Counted from the stretch's first letter, positions 32,418-41,212 are shown. The stretch: DNA of 64,000 nucleotides from Polynucleobacter sp. VK25 (GCF_018687355.1 NZ_CP061288.1:310001-374000); one strand, 5' to 3'. Notes: generated by a model not told the origin, from the letters alone. A program made the numbers and translations.

Positions 32418-32839
32418 TGAGGCGTTCTGGTGCTGCGAAGTTTTGAAAAAGCATGCAATATAAAAACAATAAAAAAGAGTAGACCCACTATCCAGTGGGT
32501 ATCTATTACTCCGTCTCGTATCTCCTCGGGTCCGTAATACAGTAAAGAGCCAGATGTAAGCAGTACAGCAAGAAAACCAAGCTGACTAAAACCGCTCCAC
32601 CATTGCTTCTTTGATTTAAACCCAGCCTTTAGGTGAAAGGGTAGTACTGAGCCAATAGCTAAGGTCGCTAGCATTGCTGCTATTCCATGAGCCGCCAGGA
32701 TGCTATGGGCACCAAGAGTGGAGCGCTGAATATGAAATTGATGGCCCAGTAGATATACAAGGCCGGTAATAGAGCAAGTCATCATGCCGCAGATGACAAA
32801 TGTTCTTTGCCATCCGGGCATTTTCCCAAGGCGACTCAT
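32405..32839 (-). CDS. Multi-histidine membrane protein (cytochrome b-like, DUF4405-like)
   Basis: A 144-residue inner-membrane protein with four helices. Histidines sit in or at helix ends in LAAHGIAAM, LPFHLKAG, IDTHWIVGLLFF and FILHAFSKL, the layout of a di-haem b-type electron-transfer protein. It overlaps apbE by 4 nt at the end of an operon that also encodes an FMN-binding periplasmic protein. The likely role is to carry electrons from the quinone pool or cytoplasm to the flavin protein outside. Haem binding is inferred from the histidines; the exact family is uncertain. Confidence 0.65.
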   Translation of the reverse strand: MSRLGKMPGWQRTFVICGMMTCSITGLVYLLGHQFHIQRSTLGAHSILAAHGIAAMLATLAIGSVLPFHLKAGFKSKKQWWSGFSQLGFLAVLLTSGSLLYYGPEEIRDGVIDTHWIVGLLFFIVFILHAFSKLRSTRTPHQCE

Positions 32840-33657
32840 GCTGCAATCCTCAGCGCCTGAGCGGAGAAGCGCTCAAAGCATGGGTGATTCTCATTATTGG
32901 ATAAAGCTAAGACTTTTGTAAGTGCATCTGCATAAACACACTCTTTAGCAAGGATGGAAAACGAGCCTGAAACCTCTACATGCACATCAAGCGGATGATG
33001 GGCCAAGGGATTGATGAGATAACTTTTCTGCTGATCTCTTTTTGCAAAGTAAAGGCTGCTTGTCGCAATGGCACCATTTTCCAAGGAGCCAATTTCAATC
33101 AACTCTTCAGGTATCTCGGGATTGCGAATTTGAATTGGGAAAGTGGTGTTACCAAATACACGCAGGTCGCCACCTGCATTGACGGAGCCTGAGATAACGC
33201 CTTCTGATGCCAGGACTCTGACCGCCATATCTACCGCAAACCCTTTAGCAATGCCACCAAAATCCAAGCAGACTGGCCGGGAGGACTTAATGAGATCAGG
33301 CGCCAAGAAATGGATATCTTCAATACCGCCAAGCTCATGATTGGAAAAAGTGATGTGACGAGGCAGTAGACCTGCGGCAACTAGACGATGTCCAATGCCG
33401 CAATCAAATAGACCATTGGATTCAAAATGAATCTCCTTTGCGATTTGAATGACTCGTGCAGTCCATGGATGAATTTCTACTGCCTCTGAGTGAGCCCGTT
33501 GATTAATCTGGCTCAGCTCACTTTCGGGGTTATGAAATCCCATAAGGTCATGAACATTTTGAATGGCTGCAAAAGCGTTTTCAATAGCTGCATGCCCCTC
33601 GTCTTGATCCATAGAGATCTCAACAAAGGTTCCAAGAAGGGGTTTGCAGCGAATCAT
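32836..33657 (-). CDS. apbE: FAD:protein FMN transferase ApbE
   Basis: A 273-residue ApbE-family enzyme: LGTFVEISM start, FHNPESELSQIN, CLDFGGIAKGFAVDMAVRVL and VNAGGDLRVFG, with the C-terminal CVYADALTKVLAL holding the metal-binding Asp. ApbE covalently attaches FMN from FAD to a Thr/Ser of partner proteins. The partner is encoded immediately upstream in the operon (4-nt overlap) and carries a GGAT motif. No lipoprotein signal is visible, so this copy may act in the cytoplasm or be exported another way, which is a little unusual. Confidence 0.9.
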   Translation of the reverse strand: MIRCKPLLGTFVEISMDQDEGHAAIENAFAAIQNVHDLMGFHNPESELSQINQRAHSEAVEIHPWTARVIQIAKEIHFESNGLFDCGIGHRLVAAGLLPRHITFSNHELGGIEDIHFLAPDLIKSSRPVCLDFGGIAKGFAVDMAVRVLASEGVISGSVNAGGDLRVFGNTTFPIQIRNPEIPEELIEIGSLENGAIATSSLYFAKRDQQKSYLINPLAHHPLDVHVEVSGSFSILAKECVYADALTKVLALSNNENHPCFERFSAQALRIAA

Positions 33658-34226
33658 TTTGTTTTGGCTGCTTGTGTTGGCACGAATGCTGGCGCAGTAT
33701 TTTTTAGAGCCAACTCATGGAGAACAGCAACCCGCTTCACTCCATCGGTGAGATGCTTACAAGATAGTGTGGCACCCCCAATGTTTTGAATATCTTGATT
33801 CAGTTTTATAGGGTCATTTACGGTCTTGCCTACAAATTGTTTACGCCATTGCGCTTCTGCTACTTCATAGCCATAAGACTCAACGTATTCCAAAATTTCA
33901 ATGCCTGCGATACTGCCATTGGGGTTAATGGCAACAGCATAGGTAATCATTTCATGCTTGCCAACAACCTCATCGATCACCAACCAGCTTCCATCAGTCG
34001 ACTTCCATATTCGATCGCCCTGAAAGGGGTGGCGAATGCTAGACGCAGTACGCATCTTATCTTGCAGATCATCGGTAATGATGATGGGATTTTTTGTTAG
34101 CGTCTTATTAGGAAAGAGTATTTTCTGGGCTTGCTCTGCAGAAACATATATTTTTGCATGAGCAATGATTGGCGCACTAATCATTGCTAGGCCAATAAGG
34201 GCTAAGGGGTTAGGTTTCCAGATCAT
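33654..34226 (-). CDS. Exported FMN-binding domain protein
   Basis: A 190-residue protein with a signal peptide (LALIGLAMISAPIIAHA-K) and an FMN-binding (NqrC/RnfG-type) domain: AVAINPNGSIAGIEILEYVESYGYEV, then WRKQFVGKTVNDP and NIGGATLSCKHLTDGVKR. Thr153 in GGAT is the expected site for covalent FMN added by ApbE; the flanking residues (N-I-G-G-A-T) differ from the common D-x-[IV]-S-G-A-T but keep the acceptor Thr. Two overlaps of 4 nt tie it to apbE and the haem-type membrane protein. Probably a periplasmic single-electron carrier. Confidence 0.85.
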   Translation of the reverse strand: MIWKPNPLALIGLAMISAPIIAHAKIYVSAEQAQKILFPNKTLTKNPIIITDDLQDKMRTASSIRHPFQGDRIWKSTDGSWLVIDEVVGKHEMITYAVAINPNGSIAGIEILEYVESYGYEVAEAQWRKQFVGKTVNDPIKLNQDIQNIGGATLSCKHLTDGVKRVAVLHELALKNTAPAFVPTQAAKTK

Positions 34227-34235
34227 GGTTTTAAT

Positions 34236-34415
34236 TTATGCAGTCAGCAATTCATTAGCTTCATTACAAAGGGTTTCGATATCGGGGTTGATGCCTTTAA
34301 GGTTGGAGAGTGCTTCAAACATCATCAGCGCTCTCTCCTTGGCTGTTTGGCATTGCGTGGCTTGAAACTTTAATAAGTGAGTTAGGGCCGCAACTAATAA
34401 ATTCTGAGTTTCCAT
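34236..34415 (-). CDS. 59-aa alpha-helical protein of the Fur-box operon
   Basis: ATG at 34413-34415 (reverse) to TAA at 34236-34238, with AAAGAAAG shortly upstream as a weak ribosome-binding site. The sequence starts METQNLLVAALTHLLKFQAT and ends LCNEANELLTA. It is fully helical in character, with two cysteines (C22, C50) and no signal or membrane segment. It fits snugly between the outer-membrane gene (12 nt) and the FMN-binding gene (9 nt), which supports a real gene. No family is recognised. It may be a cytoplasmic accessory factor of the electron-transfer operon. Confidence 0.6.
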   Translation of the reverse strand: METQNLLVAALTHLLKFQATQCQTAKERALMMFEALSNLKGINPDIETLCNEANELLTA

Positions 34416-34427
34416 AAGTGCTTTCTT

Positions 34428-35342
34428 TTAATTGAGGGGGAAGCCAACTTTGACGATGAATTCATTTACTGAATGACTATCCCAAACACGGGCGTTGGAG
34501 CATTCAGCTGTGCCGTCGCCCATGCAGGTGTTACCTTTTAATTGATAACGCCAAGCCCCAGTGATCCACCAGTCTTTGGCTGCGTAGTGCATATTGGGGC
34601 CAACAAAGGTGGCTTTTTGTACTTGGTTTTGTAGGTTGTAACTTGAGTAATCATTATGGAAACGCGCTTCTACACCGGCAGACCATTTAGGCGCAAATCG
34701 ATAGCTAGCGCCCACCAAGAAATCCAACATTGATTCAGGCACATTTCCGTTGCCAACGAATTTCAATTGCTCGTTTGCAACTACTACGTTGCCAGCGACA
34801 ATTAAACGATCATCAATAAAGTTTGATTGCAATAACAGTCTTGCTTCAATTTCATTTTTATTGCGACCAAGTGTAGGTTCGAGATAAAGACCAACTCCTA
34901 CGGGTGAAGTGACCGGATTGGTGATGCGATAAATTGCCTCTAGAGATCCACCTTCAATGCCGCTTTTTCGATATGGTGTCGCTGGATTGTGGCTTTCGGG
35001 AACTGGCTGGCCGCCTGTGCAGGTAGGTGCATCACCACAGGCTTCCGGATTGGTGTAATTTTGGTTAGCGTTTACGTAATACGAGTTCAGGTAACCGGCA
35101 ATTTGTAAATCGTTGCTAAGACCGTATTCAAGTTCCGTTCTAGAAAGCCAGGCATTGTATGAGCCACTAGCCTGCTGTTTATTGAGCTGTAGGCGCTGCT
35201 CAAATTCCAGCTTGCCCTTAGGTTGTAAATCTAGGGTATATATCCACCCAAATGCCCCTTCACCAGCGTGAGCAAACGAGCAATGAAGGGTAGCTACTAA
35301 TAAAAGGCTAAAGGCTAGAAGTCTATTAACGGTCAATTTCAT
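34428..35342 (-). CDS. Outer-membrane beta-barrel protein (DUF6662-like)
   Basis: A 304-residue exported protein: signal peptide LLAFSLLLVATLHCSFAHA-G, then GEGAFGWIYTLDLQPKGKLE and regularly alternating strands (YGLSNDLQIAGYLNSYYV, GVGLYLEPTLGR, YRFAPKWSAGVEARFHNDY), ending in a strand with terminal VGFPLN. It resembles DUF6662 proteins. A loop with four cysteines (ACGDAPTCTGG and GNTCMGDGTAEC) could be disulfide-bonded. It heads the operon behind two Fur-box-like palindromes, suggesting a part in iron acquisition, perhaps an outer-membrane route for the reductase module. Function is inferred from context. Confidence 0.68.
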   Translation of the reverse strand: MKLTVNRLLAFSLLLVATLHCSFAHAGEGAFGWIYTLDLQPKGKLEFEQRLQLNKQQASGSYNAWLSRTELEYGLSNDLQIAGYLNSYYVNANQNYTNPEACGDAPTCTGGQPVPESHNPATPYRKSGIEGGSLEAIYRITNPVTSPVGVGLYLEPTLGRNKNEIEARLLLQSNFIDDRLIVAGNVVVANEQLKFVGNGNVPESMLDFLVGASYRFAPKWSAGVEARFHNDYSSYNLQNQVQKATFVGPNMHYAAKDWWITGAWRYQLKGNTCMGDGTAECSNARVWDSHSVNEFIVKVGFPLN

Positions 35343-35374
35343 GGTCCCTTAAGGTTGGTGGTTATGAATCTAAA

Positions 35375-35389
35375 TGAGAATGGTTCTCA
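35375..35389. promoter_or_regulatory. Fur-box-like palindrome 1
   Basis: TGAGAATGGTTCTCA: a 7-1-7 Fur-type palindrome with one mismatch, 32 bp before the DUF6662-like start. It matches the consensus TGATAATNATTATCA in the key positions. Confidence 0.75.
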
Positions 35390-35402
35390 ATATACCATCA
35401 AA

Positions 35403-35417
35403 TGAGAATGATTCTCA
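35403..35417. promoter_or_regulatory. Fur-box-like palindrome 2
   Basis: TGAGAATGATTCTCA: a perfect 7-1-7 palindrome 28 bp from the first (centre to centre). The pair lies between the divergent DUF6662-like operon and the DUF3820 gene and most probably represses the former when iron is plentiful. Confidence 0.82.
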
Positions 35418-35493
35418 ACTAAGAAAATAACCATCACCCTAAAAATGGCGAAATCTATAAGCCTTTCCTTTTTTGCTTGTAAGATTTCTCCAA

Positions 35494-35736
35494 ATGAACG
35501 CAGAGTCCTTGGAAAAACTGGTTTTGATGAAGATGCCCTTTGGTAAATATGCGGGGCGTGCATTGGCTGATTTGCCGGGGAATTATTTGGCGTGGTTTGC
35601 TCGAGAAGGTTTTCCGAAGAGTGAGCTTGGTCAGTTGCTAGAGTTGATGCACACGCTAGATCACAATGGTTTGCGTGGACTGTTGGCGCCCATACAGCGC
35701 GCGCATGGGCTGCAGGCTAAATCCAAATTACTTTGA
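35494..35736 (+). CDS. DUF3820 family protein
   Basis: An 80-residue protein: LVLMKMPFGKYAGRALADLPGNYLAWFAREGFPKSELGQLL, the full DUF3820 signature (MPFGKYKGxxLxxLPxxYLxWF). The family resembles a DNA-exonuclease-associated or putative nucleic-acid-binding module; the exact role is unknown. The ATG at 35494 is preferred to a start seven codons earlier. It lies on the other side of the Fur-box region and its 3' end overlaps the nuclease gene by 9 nt tail to tail. Confidence 0.82.
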   Translation: MNAESLEKLVLMKMPFGKYAGRALADLPGNYLAWFAREGFPKSELGQLLELMHTLDHNGLRGLLAPIQRAHGLQAKSKLL

Positions 35737-36753
35737 ACGAACAATCAGAGTGACGCGATTCCGTTCATAAGTCACGGTTGCAGAGTCAGGTGGGCTGCTT
35801 TGCAGCAGACTGGCTTGTAGATTAGTTTGCGATTCAATTTGAGCGGCAATCTGTTTTGCTAAATTCCCATTGCGGTCATATTGAATCTGAATGCTCGCAA
35901 TCTTGCCTGTCTTGATGTTCTCAATGACGCCATTCAGTTTGCTAGATGAGTATTCATCAAAAAATACGGGGTACCAACCACCAAGTAATGGCTTCTGGGC
36001 CTTTGATTTCATGGGCTCTGTCGCTGCAAGAGGCGGCTGATTGCTATTACCATCAAGCGGCAAATGAAAATCAATCCCCGTTTTTTGCACCAATTCTTGA
36101 TAAGAAATTGGCGGACTCATCATCGCATCGTTAGTATTTTCAACCCAGTAAGCCCAGGCAGTATTTTTGCTGGGGTCGTAGACTAACTTATAGATGTAAC
36201 CTGGAATCGTCACACGACTTCGACCAATGCTGCCAATATTTCCAGTTGAGCCCGTAAAAACATAAACGTCGCCAAAAGCTCTTTTGACGTAGGCTCTGGT
36301 AGGCTCCTCAACATTTTTAGCCCAGATACCCTGATTATTCTGCCTAGCCTGGGGCATCATATTTGCCAGCGAGAATGATTGAGCCATGGCGCGTTCATTA
36401 CTCATATCCCCGGCTGGAGCATTGTGCCCACGGTCGTAGCCGCTGCCACGGTAGTCTGCCAGAAGGGAGCGCTCTGCAAACGGCAGTCTGGCTTCTTCAT
36501 AAAACTGATTGCTTCTGCGTGGATGCGGGGAAGAAAACTGCTCTTTGTTGAGTCTCTCGACTGTATAGATGGGCTTCTTATCTTGAGGGGAGTAGTAGAT
36601 GGCAAAGCTATCAAAGCAGAGATCACGTCCGGCTTGAGGGGTTGTTGGTATTTGCTGAGCTGGGAAAAGGTCCTTGCAGTCCTCAAAAGCGGCAAGCGCA
36701 TTGAATGAGGTGGAAATTGCTACGAAGGCAATAAGGTTACGCAGGAATTTCAT
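35728..36753 (-). CDS. Exported DNA/RNA non-specific endonuclease (NucA family)
   Basis: A 341-residue protein beginning at MKFLRNLIAFVAISTSFNALA-A, a clear signal peptide; the frame is open 24 codons upstream but without a signal. The catalytic DRGH (107-110, His110 the general base) lies in YDRGHNAPAGDMSN, and the metal-binding Asn/Gln are in ANMMPQARQNNQGIWAKNVE. This is the beta-beta-alpha-Me nuclease family that degrades nucleic acids in the periplasm or medium, giving phosphate and nucleosides. There is an additional C-terminal region of about 100 residues without known motif. Monocistronic. Confidence 0.87.
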   Translation of the reverse strand: MKFLRNLIAFVAISTSFNALAAFEDCKDLFPAQQIPTTPQAGRDLCFDSFAIYYSPQDKKPIYTVERLNKEQFSSPHPRRSNQFYEEARLPFAERSLLADYRGSGYDRGHNAPAGDMSNERAMAQSFSLANMMPQARQNNQGIWAKNVEEPTRAYVKRAFGDVYVFTGSTGNIGSIGRSRVTIPGYIYKLVYDPSKNTAWAYWVENTNDAMMSPPISYQELVQKTGIDFHLPLDGNSNQPPLAATEPMKSKAQKPLLGGWYPVFFDEYSSSKLNGVIENIKTGKIASIQIQYDRNGNLAKQIAAQIESQTNLQASLLQSSPPDSATVTYERNRVTLIVRSK

Positions 36754-37260
36754 GGAATCTAAGTGTAAGAGTTCTCTTTCGAATATTTCCATCTTTTTAT
36801 CTTGAGCTAGCTCCAGAGCTAACAAGAATCAGAGGTTTCTTGATGTTTTTCTGGGTGCAGAAATCTATTTTTCAGCTTAGACCCCTTGTCAAATAGTGCA
36901 TCGCATTAACTTTCTGCGTGCTACTACCCCTAGAAAATAAGAGACGCTAAAGCACTAGATGTATGATTTTTGGTGCTTAATTTTTGGGCGAAAACGTAAA
37001 AAAGTCCATTTTTGGTCAATTTTTTATAGAGTGAAATTAGTGCCTCCTAACTTATATAAGTCACTGATTTAATTGATTTATATATCATTTTGAAGGTAGA
37101 TCTACGGGATCTCCCGGATTTCTAGATCAATAAGTTATGGTTTTGATATTCCTTATTCTTGACTTGATATAAGAATCTTCTTAGGATGACCCATGTTTTT
37201 AAGATATTGCAATGCAACATAAAACGGCAGTCTAGTTTTTTGAGGTCTTGCAAACAATGA
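36754..37260. other. Intergenic region between nuclease and transglycosylase
   Basis: About 500 bp, AT-rich, without a credible gene. It includes a hairpin-forming element at 37099-37128: GATCTA-CGGGA-TC-TCCCG, six bases, then TAGATC. The region should hold both divergent promoters. No binding site is recognised. Confidence 0.5.
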
Positions 37261-38253
37261 ATGAGTAAATGTTTATCTAACAATTTGAGCGACATGCAGA
37301 TTACGCAGCCAACACTGTTGACTGCCAAAGAGCTGCTAGCGCACGCCATGGCTCCAGTCTATCGAGTCATTAATGGCTTACTTGTTGTTACTGTATTTAT
37401 GGTGGTTGGTCTTTGGCTCTCGGGCAACGGTACAAACGCTGGTGCTTTTGATCTAGCCCGTGTCCTGGTTCCGGATGAAGCGCGCCATATGGTTTGGAGC
37501 AATGGTTTTGGGATGCTCAATCAATACAAGGATTCCAATGAAGTGTCAGCGGCTCAAGTTGCTGATACAGAAATTGCTGCAGTGATCTACAGCAAATCTA
37601 AGGCTCCAGCGACTACTGGTTTGGCAAGTGCTAAACAACAAACGGTTGCCTTGCTAATGCCTTCGGTAGCGCAAATGCAGGTGAAGTCGATTTCCCATTT
37701 GTCTGACCGCATTCCAAGCTCGAAGATTGATCCTCTGGCTTTGGATAGTAATTTGATGGGCTCGCTACAGAATCAACGCGCTGTAGCAGACTTCTTTGAA
37801 AAGAAATACAGCCTCGATCGCGCCAAGATTGAAGAATACGTTTCCAATACCATCTTGATTGCGAAAGAAGTCAATATTGATCCAGTACTTTTATTGGCGG
37901 TGATTTCAGTAGAGTCCAACTTCAATCCAAACACTAAGAGTCATGCTGGCGCCGAAGGTTTGATGCAAGTAATGACTTCTGTGCATAAAGATAAGTACGC
38001 AATTTTTGGTGGCACTTCTGAGGCTGCAAAGCCCGAGGTGAATATCCGTGTTGGCGCTTATATCCTCAAATACCTGATAGCTACCGCAGGCTCATTGCGC
38101 AATGGTCTTAAGTATTACGTTGGCGCTGCGAATGCTGAAGATGATGGTGGTTACGCTGATAAGGTGATGGCAGAAAGAAATCGTTTGATTGGTTTGTGTC
38201 AAAACCGTTCGCCTAATCGACTGACTCTGAACGGTAAGGACTTGCGTTCTTAA
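37261..38253 (+). CDS. Membrane-anchored lytic transglycosylase (SLT family)
   Basis: A 330-residue protein with one N-terminal membrane anchor (YRVINGLLVVTVFMVVGLWLS, about 34-53), a variable periplasmic stretch of about 130 residues and a C-terminal family 1 transglycosylase domain. The catalytic Glu218 is in AVISVESNFNP, followed by SHAGAEGLMQVM and the helical NIRVGAYILKYLI. Such enzymes cleave peptidoglycan glycan strands to 1,6-anhydro products. An ATG at 37294 is an alternative start. Terminated by a strong palindrome after the stop. Confidence 0.87.
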   Translation: MSKCLSNNLSDMQITQPTLLTAKELLAHAMAPVYRVINGLLVVTVFMVVGLWLSGNGTNAGAFDLARVLVPDEARHMVWSNGFGMLNQYKDSNEVSAAQVADTEIAAVIYSKSKAPATTGLASAKQQTVALLMPSVAQMQVKSISHLSDRIPSSKIDPLALDSNLMGSLQNQRAVADFFEKKYSLDRAKIEEYVSNTILIAKEVNIDPVLLLAVISVESNFNPNTKSHAGAEGLMQVMTSVHKDKYAIFGGTSEAAKPEVNIRVGAYILKYLIATAGSLRNGLKYYVGAANAEDDGGYADKVMAERNRLIGLCQNRSPNRLTLNGKDLRS

Positions 38254-38285
38254 GCGTAGTGATCGGCGCTTGATTAAGGAATTGA

Positions 38286-38313
38286 AAAAGCCACCCTAGG
38301 GTGGCTTTTGCTT
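38286..38313. terminator. Terminator after the transglycosylase (bidirectional)
   Basis: Perfect 24-bp palindrome, half-site AAAAGCCACCCT, with T-rich sequence on both sides; it can serve both the transglycosylase and the convergent FKBP gene. Confidence 0.88.
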
Positions 38314-38333
38314 TACTACCTTATTTGGTGTTA

Positions 38334-38681
38334 TTAGTTAACACCATGTAACTCCACATCAAACACCAGAGTAGCGTTCGGAGGAATCACGCCACCCGCA
38401 CCGCGAGGACCATAACCCATCTCAGAAGGGATAATGAGAGTACGTTTGCCACCAATTTTCATGCCAGCAACGCCTTCATCCCAGCCCTTAATCACATGTC
38501 CAGCGCCCAAAGGGAAGCTAAAGAGTTGACCGCGATCTAATGAGCTATCAAACTTTTGACCCTTATGATCAGCAGCCTTCTCATCAAAGAGCCAGCCGGT
38601 GTAATGTACGTCTACATGATTTCCTTTTGTGGCTTCTTTTCCCTCGCCAACAACGGTATCGATTTTTTTGAGTTCACTCAT
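38334..38681 (-). CDS. FKBP-type peptidyl-prolyl isomerase
   Basis: A 115-residue single-domain FKBP with no signal peptide. Core motifs: [78 protein letters not shown]. The drug/proline pocket residues (Tyr, Phe, Asp, Trp, Tyr, Phe) are all in place, so it should be catalytically active in the cytoplasm. Monocistronic. Confidence 0.95.
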   Translation of the reverse strand: MSELKKIDTVVGEGKEATKGNHVDVHYTGWLFDEKAADHKGQKFDSSLDRGQLFSFPLGAGHVIKGWDEGVAGMKIGGKRTLIIPSEMGYGPRGAGGVIPPNATLVFDVELHGVN

Positions 38682-38766
38682 GATGTTTTCCTATTTCACG
38701 CAAATTGATGGGCTAGTATATTCTGAGCTCTATAAATTGACAGCAAGCCAACTTTAACGAATACGT

Positions 38767-39783
38767 ATGAAAAATTATTGGGCAAATTCCGCCTACAGCA
38801 CCCTAGCAATCAGTCCAGACCGTCAGTTATTGGTGACGGATGACTTTTTGCGGACCTATATGGCTAGGCCAGAGCTCGCGCTAGTACCCGAATCTTGTTC
38901 AAATGAGCGAGCCTTGCACCAGCGCCTGACTGATAACCCTCGTGATGAAGTGTCTGAGGCTGAAATCGCCGCAATGGCTGACCTGGATATTCAGGAGAAC
39001 TATCGTGTTTGGTTGCGCTATCGGGCGCGTCTACTTTCAGCCAGCTCCCTAGAGAGCTTTTATATGAGCCTATTTAAAGGCGAGGGCGTCGATGTTCCGC
39101 CTTTATTTATTTCTCTACTGGCCCAAATTTTTATCAGACATATTTTGGGTGATGAGGCTCAACCATTAGAGGTTCGCATGGGTGAGATCTTCTTCAGAAC
39201 CCAAAAAATTACGGTCATTGAAGATGGCATTGTGATGGCAGCCGACGAGGAAGTGGTAGCTCGGAATGCGCAAGCAGGTGATACCGGCAACATTATGGAT
39301 TTACTCAAAGGGAAGTCGATGAGTATGCGCTCGGCGGATCTAGATGTGATTCATGAAGACAATGCTGATGAGTATTGGCTACGCAATGAAGATTTTGATT
39401 TGGCGGTTCAACTCAACTTCGGACATGAGCCCATCAATCACTTTTGTCGTGTCTTAGAGAAATGGATCAAGCATTTTTTGGGTGTTGCCGTACGCATTAC
39501 ACCGATGCAGCAAATTACTGATCCCAAATGGTCGTGGCATGTTGGTTTGGATGCGGCTGCTACAGAGATACTCAATAAGCTTTACAACAAAGAGTTGGTT
39601 GAAGCCGACGAGTTGCAGAAAGTGATTTGCTTATTCCGCTTGGACTTTATTGATGAGTCCGCTGTAGCCAAGACTCAGGCAGGGAAGCCGGTATATATGG
39701 CTATTGCTATGAACGATCAACAGCAGTTAAAGCTAAAACCCCAGAATCTATTGTTCAACTTGCCGCTTGCAAAAACCTCTTAA
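38767..39783 (+). CDS. DUF6352 family protein
   Basis: A 338-residue soluble protein starting MKNYWANSAYSTLAISPDRQLLVTDDFLR, which is characteristic of the DUF6352 family of betaproteobacteria. HILGDEAQPLEVRMGEIFFRTQKITV and NADEYWLRNEDFDLAVQLNF are other conserved-looking stretches. No signal peptide, membrane segment or catalytic motif is evident. Function unknown. Its stop overlaps the convergent MFS gene by 4 nt. Confidence 0.75.
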   Translation: MKNYWANSAYSTLAISPDRQLLVTDDFLRTYMARPELALVPESCSNERALHQRLTDNPRDEVSEAEIAAMADLDIQENYRVWLRYRARLLSASSLESFYMSLFKGEGVDVPPLFISLLAQIFIRHILGDEAQPLEVRMGEIFFRTQKITVIEDGIVMAADEEVVARNAQAGDTGNIMDLLKGKSMSMRSADLDVIHEDNADEYWLRNEDFDLAVQLNFGHEPINHFCRVLEKWIKHFLGVAVRITPMQQITDPKWSWHVGLDAAATEILNKLYNKELVEADELQKVICLFRLDFIDESAVAKTQAGKPVYMAIAMNDQQQLKLKPQNLLFNLPLAKTS

Positions 39784-40976
39784 GCTGGCGTTAGTGACTT
39801 TTTACGCTGCTTCGCAAGCCAGAAGATTGCTAGGCCGGTAATGATCACTGGGGTAAGAGATCCCCAATTTAAAATGCTCCAGCCATGAGAGGTAATGAGT
39901 GCGCCCGATCCAAAAGAGGTGAAGGCCATAGTGCCAAAGACAAAGAAGTTAATGGCTGCCTGCGCCTTATCGCGTTCATTGGGTTGATAAGCGGTCATTG
40001 CCAAAGAGGTGGCGCCGGTAAATAAAAAATTCCAGCCGACGCCCAGTAAAAATAAAGCGATGAAGAATTGATGAAGATCGGTTCCAGTCAGGGCAATGGC
40101 AATGCAGATACAGTTAAGAGCAACACCAGTGCCCATAATCTTTAATACTCCAAATCTCTGGATGAGCGATCCTGTAAAAAATCCAGGGGCAAACATACCA
40201 ATGACATGCCATTCCAAAACTAAGGCGGTATCAGAAAATGGCAACCCACAGATTTGCATCGCTAAAGGCGTAGCAGCCATCAGCAGGTTCATAACGCCAT
40301 AGCCCAATGCGGCGCCAATGATGGCGACCATGAAAGCAGGTTGCTGGAGGATGACTTTTAGGGGGCGCCCATCAGTCAGTGCATGCTGGGTCTTCAATTC
40401 TTGAGGGAAGTGAATGAACTGCATGACAAAGATACCAATGAAGCCAGCGATTGATAAAGTCAGATAGGCACCAAGAAATGCAGTGTCAAATAGATCTCTA
40501 GTCCAGGATGCGAGATTGGGCCCAATGACTGCCCCAAGGATACCGCCGGCTAAGACCCAGGAGACAGCTTTATCCCGTTGACTGATATCTGTCAGTTCTG
40601 CAGCGGCAAAGCGGTAAAGCTGGCCATTGGCACTGTAATAACCGGCAATAAAGGTGCCTAAGATTAAAAGCCAGAAGTTCTTGCTTACGGCAGCGTACGC
40701 ACAGAGCAGTGCGGACAACATGGCCACTAATAGGCCTAGCTGAAAAGAGATCTTGCGCCCAAAATAGTTTTGGGACTTAGCCACAATAGAAGTGGAAAAG
40801 GCTCCCCCAACAACGTAACCCATGACAGGTAGGGTGGCCATCCAGCTGACTGGCGCTAGACTAAGACCTACCAAACCATTAATGGCGATAAAAGTGACGT
40901 TATTGGTGAGAAATAGCCCCTGACAAATGATCAGCAGCACCAGGTTTTTATTGAGTAAGGGGTGGTTGCTGGTCAT
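39780..40976 (-). CDS. MFS transporter
   Basis: A 398-residue protein with twelve membrane segments. The loop-2/3 motif is weakly present (SQNYFGRKISFQLGLLVA), and AVSWVLAGGILGAVIGPNLAS is the antiporter-type helix-5 motif, as in drug or metabolite exporters. GWNFLFTGATSLAMTAYQPNERDKAQA is typical of the YfkF/sugar-like subgroup. No regulator adjoins it. Substrate unknown. Monocistronic, convergent with the DUF6352 gene. Confidence 0.85.
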   Translation of the reverse strand: MTSNHPLLNKNLVLLIICQGLFLTNNVTFIAINGLVGLSLAPVSWMATLPVMGYVVGGAFSTSIVAKSQNYFGRKISFQLGLLVAMLSALLCAYAAVSKNFWLLILGTFIAGYYSANGQLYRFAAAELTDISQRDKAVSWVLAGGILGAVIGPNLASWTRDLFDTAFLGAYLTLSIAGFIGIFVMQFIHFPQELKTQHALTDGRPLKVILQQPAFMVAIIGAALGYGVMNLLMAATPLAMQICGLPFSDTALVLEWHVIGMFAPGFFTGSLIQRFGVLKIMGTGVALNCICIAIALTGTDLHQFFIALFLLGVGWNFLFTGATSLAMTAYQPNERDKAQAAINFFVFGTMAFTSFGSGALITSHGWSILNWGSLTPVIITGLAIFWLAKQRKKSLTPA

Positions 40977-41212
40977 GGCTTGCAGTTTACGGTGAATTTA
41001 TAGCCTCTGCTGTCTTGGTGGATTCCCTTAAATTGCCCCATATCGGGGGTTTTCAGGTGCAAAACCGCCATTTATACCAAGTGCGATGATTTAAAATGGA
41101 TCTCTCGCCTCATTGGCAATAGGTGCGCTAAAAGCGACTTGCTCGGTGTGGATTTGAGGGCGACAGGGTAAAAACCTGACTCTGTAATTTTTTCAATATT
41201 GAGGAAACATTC

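Noticed and set aside
33490-34100. Plus-strand frames opposite apbE and the FMN-binding gene
   Set aside because: Antisense shadows of well-supported genes; no ribosome-binding sites or family motifs.
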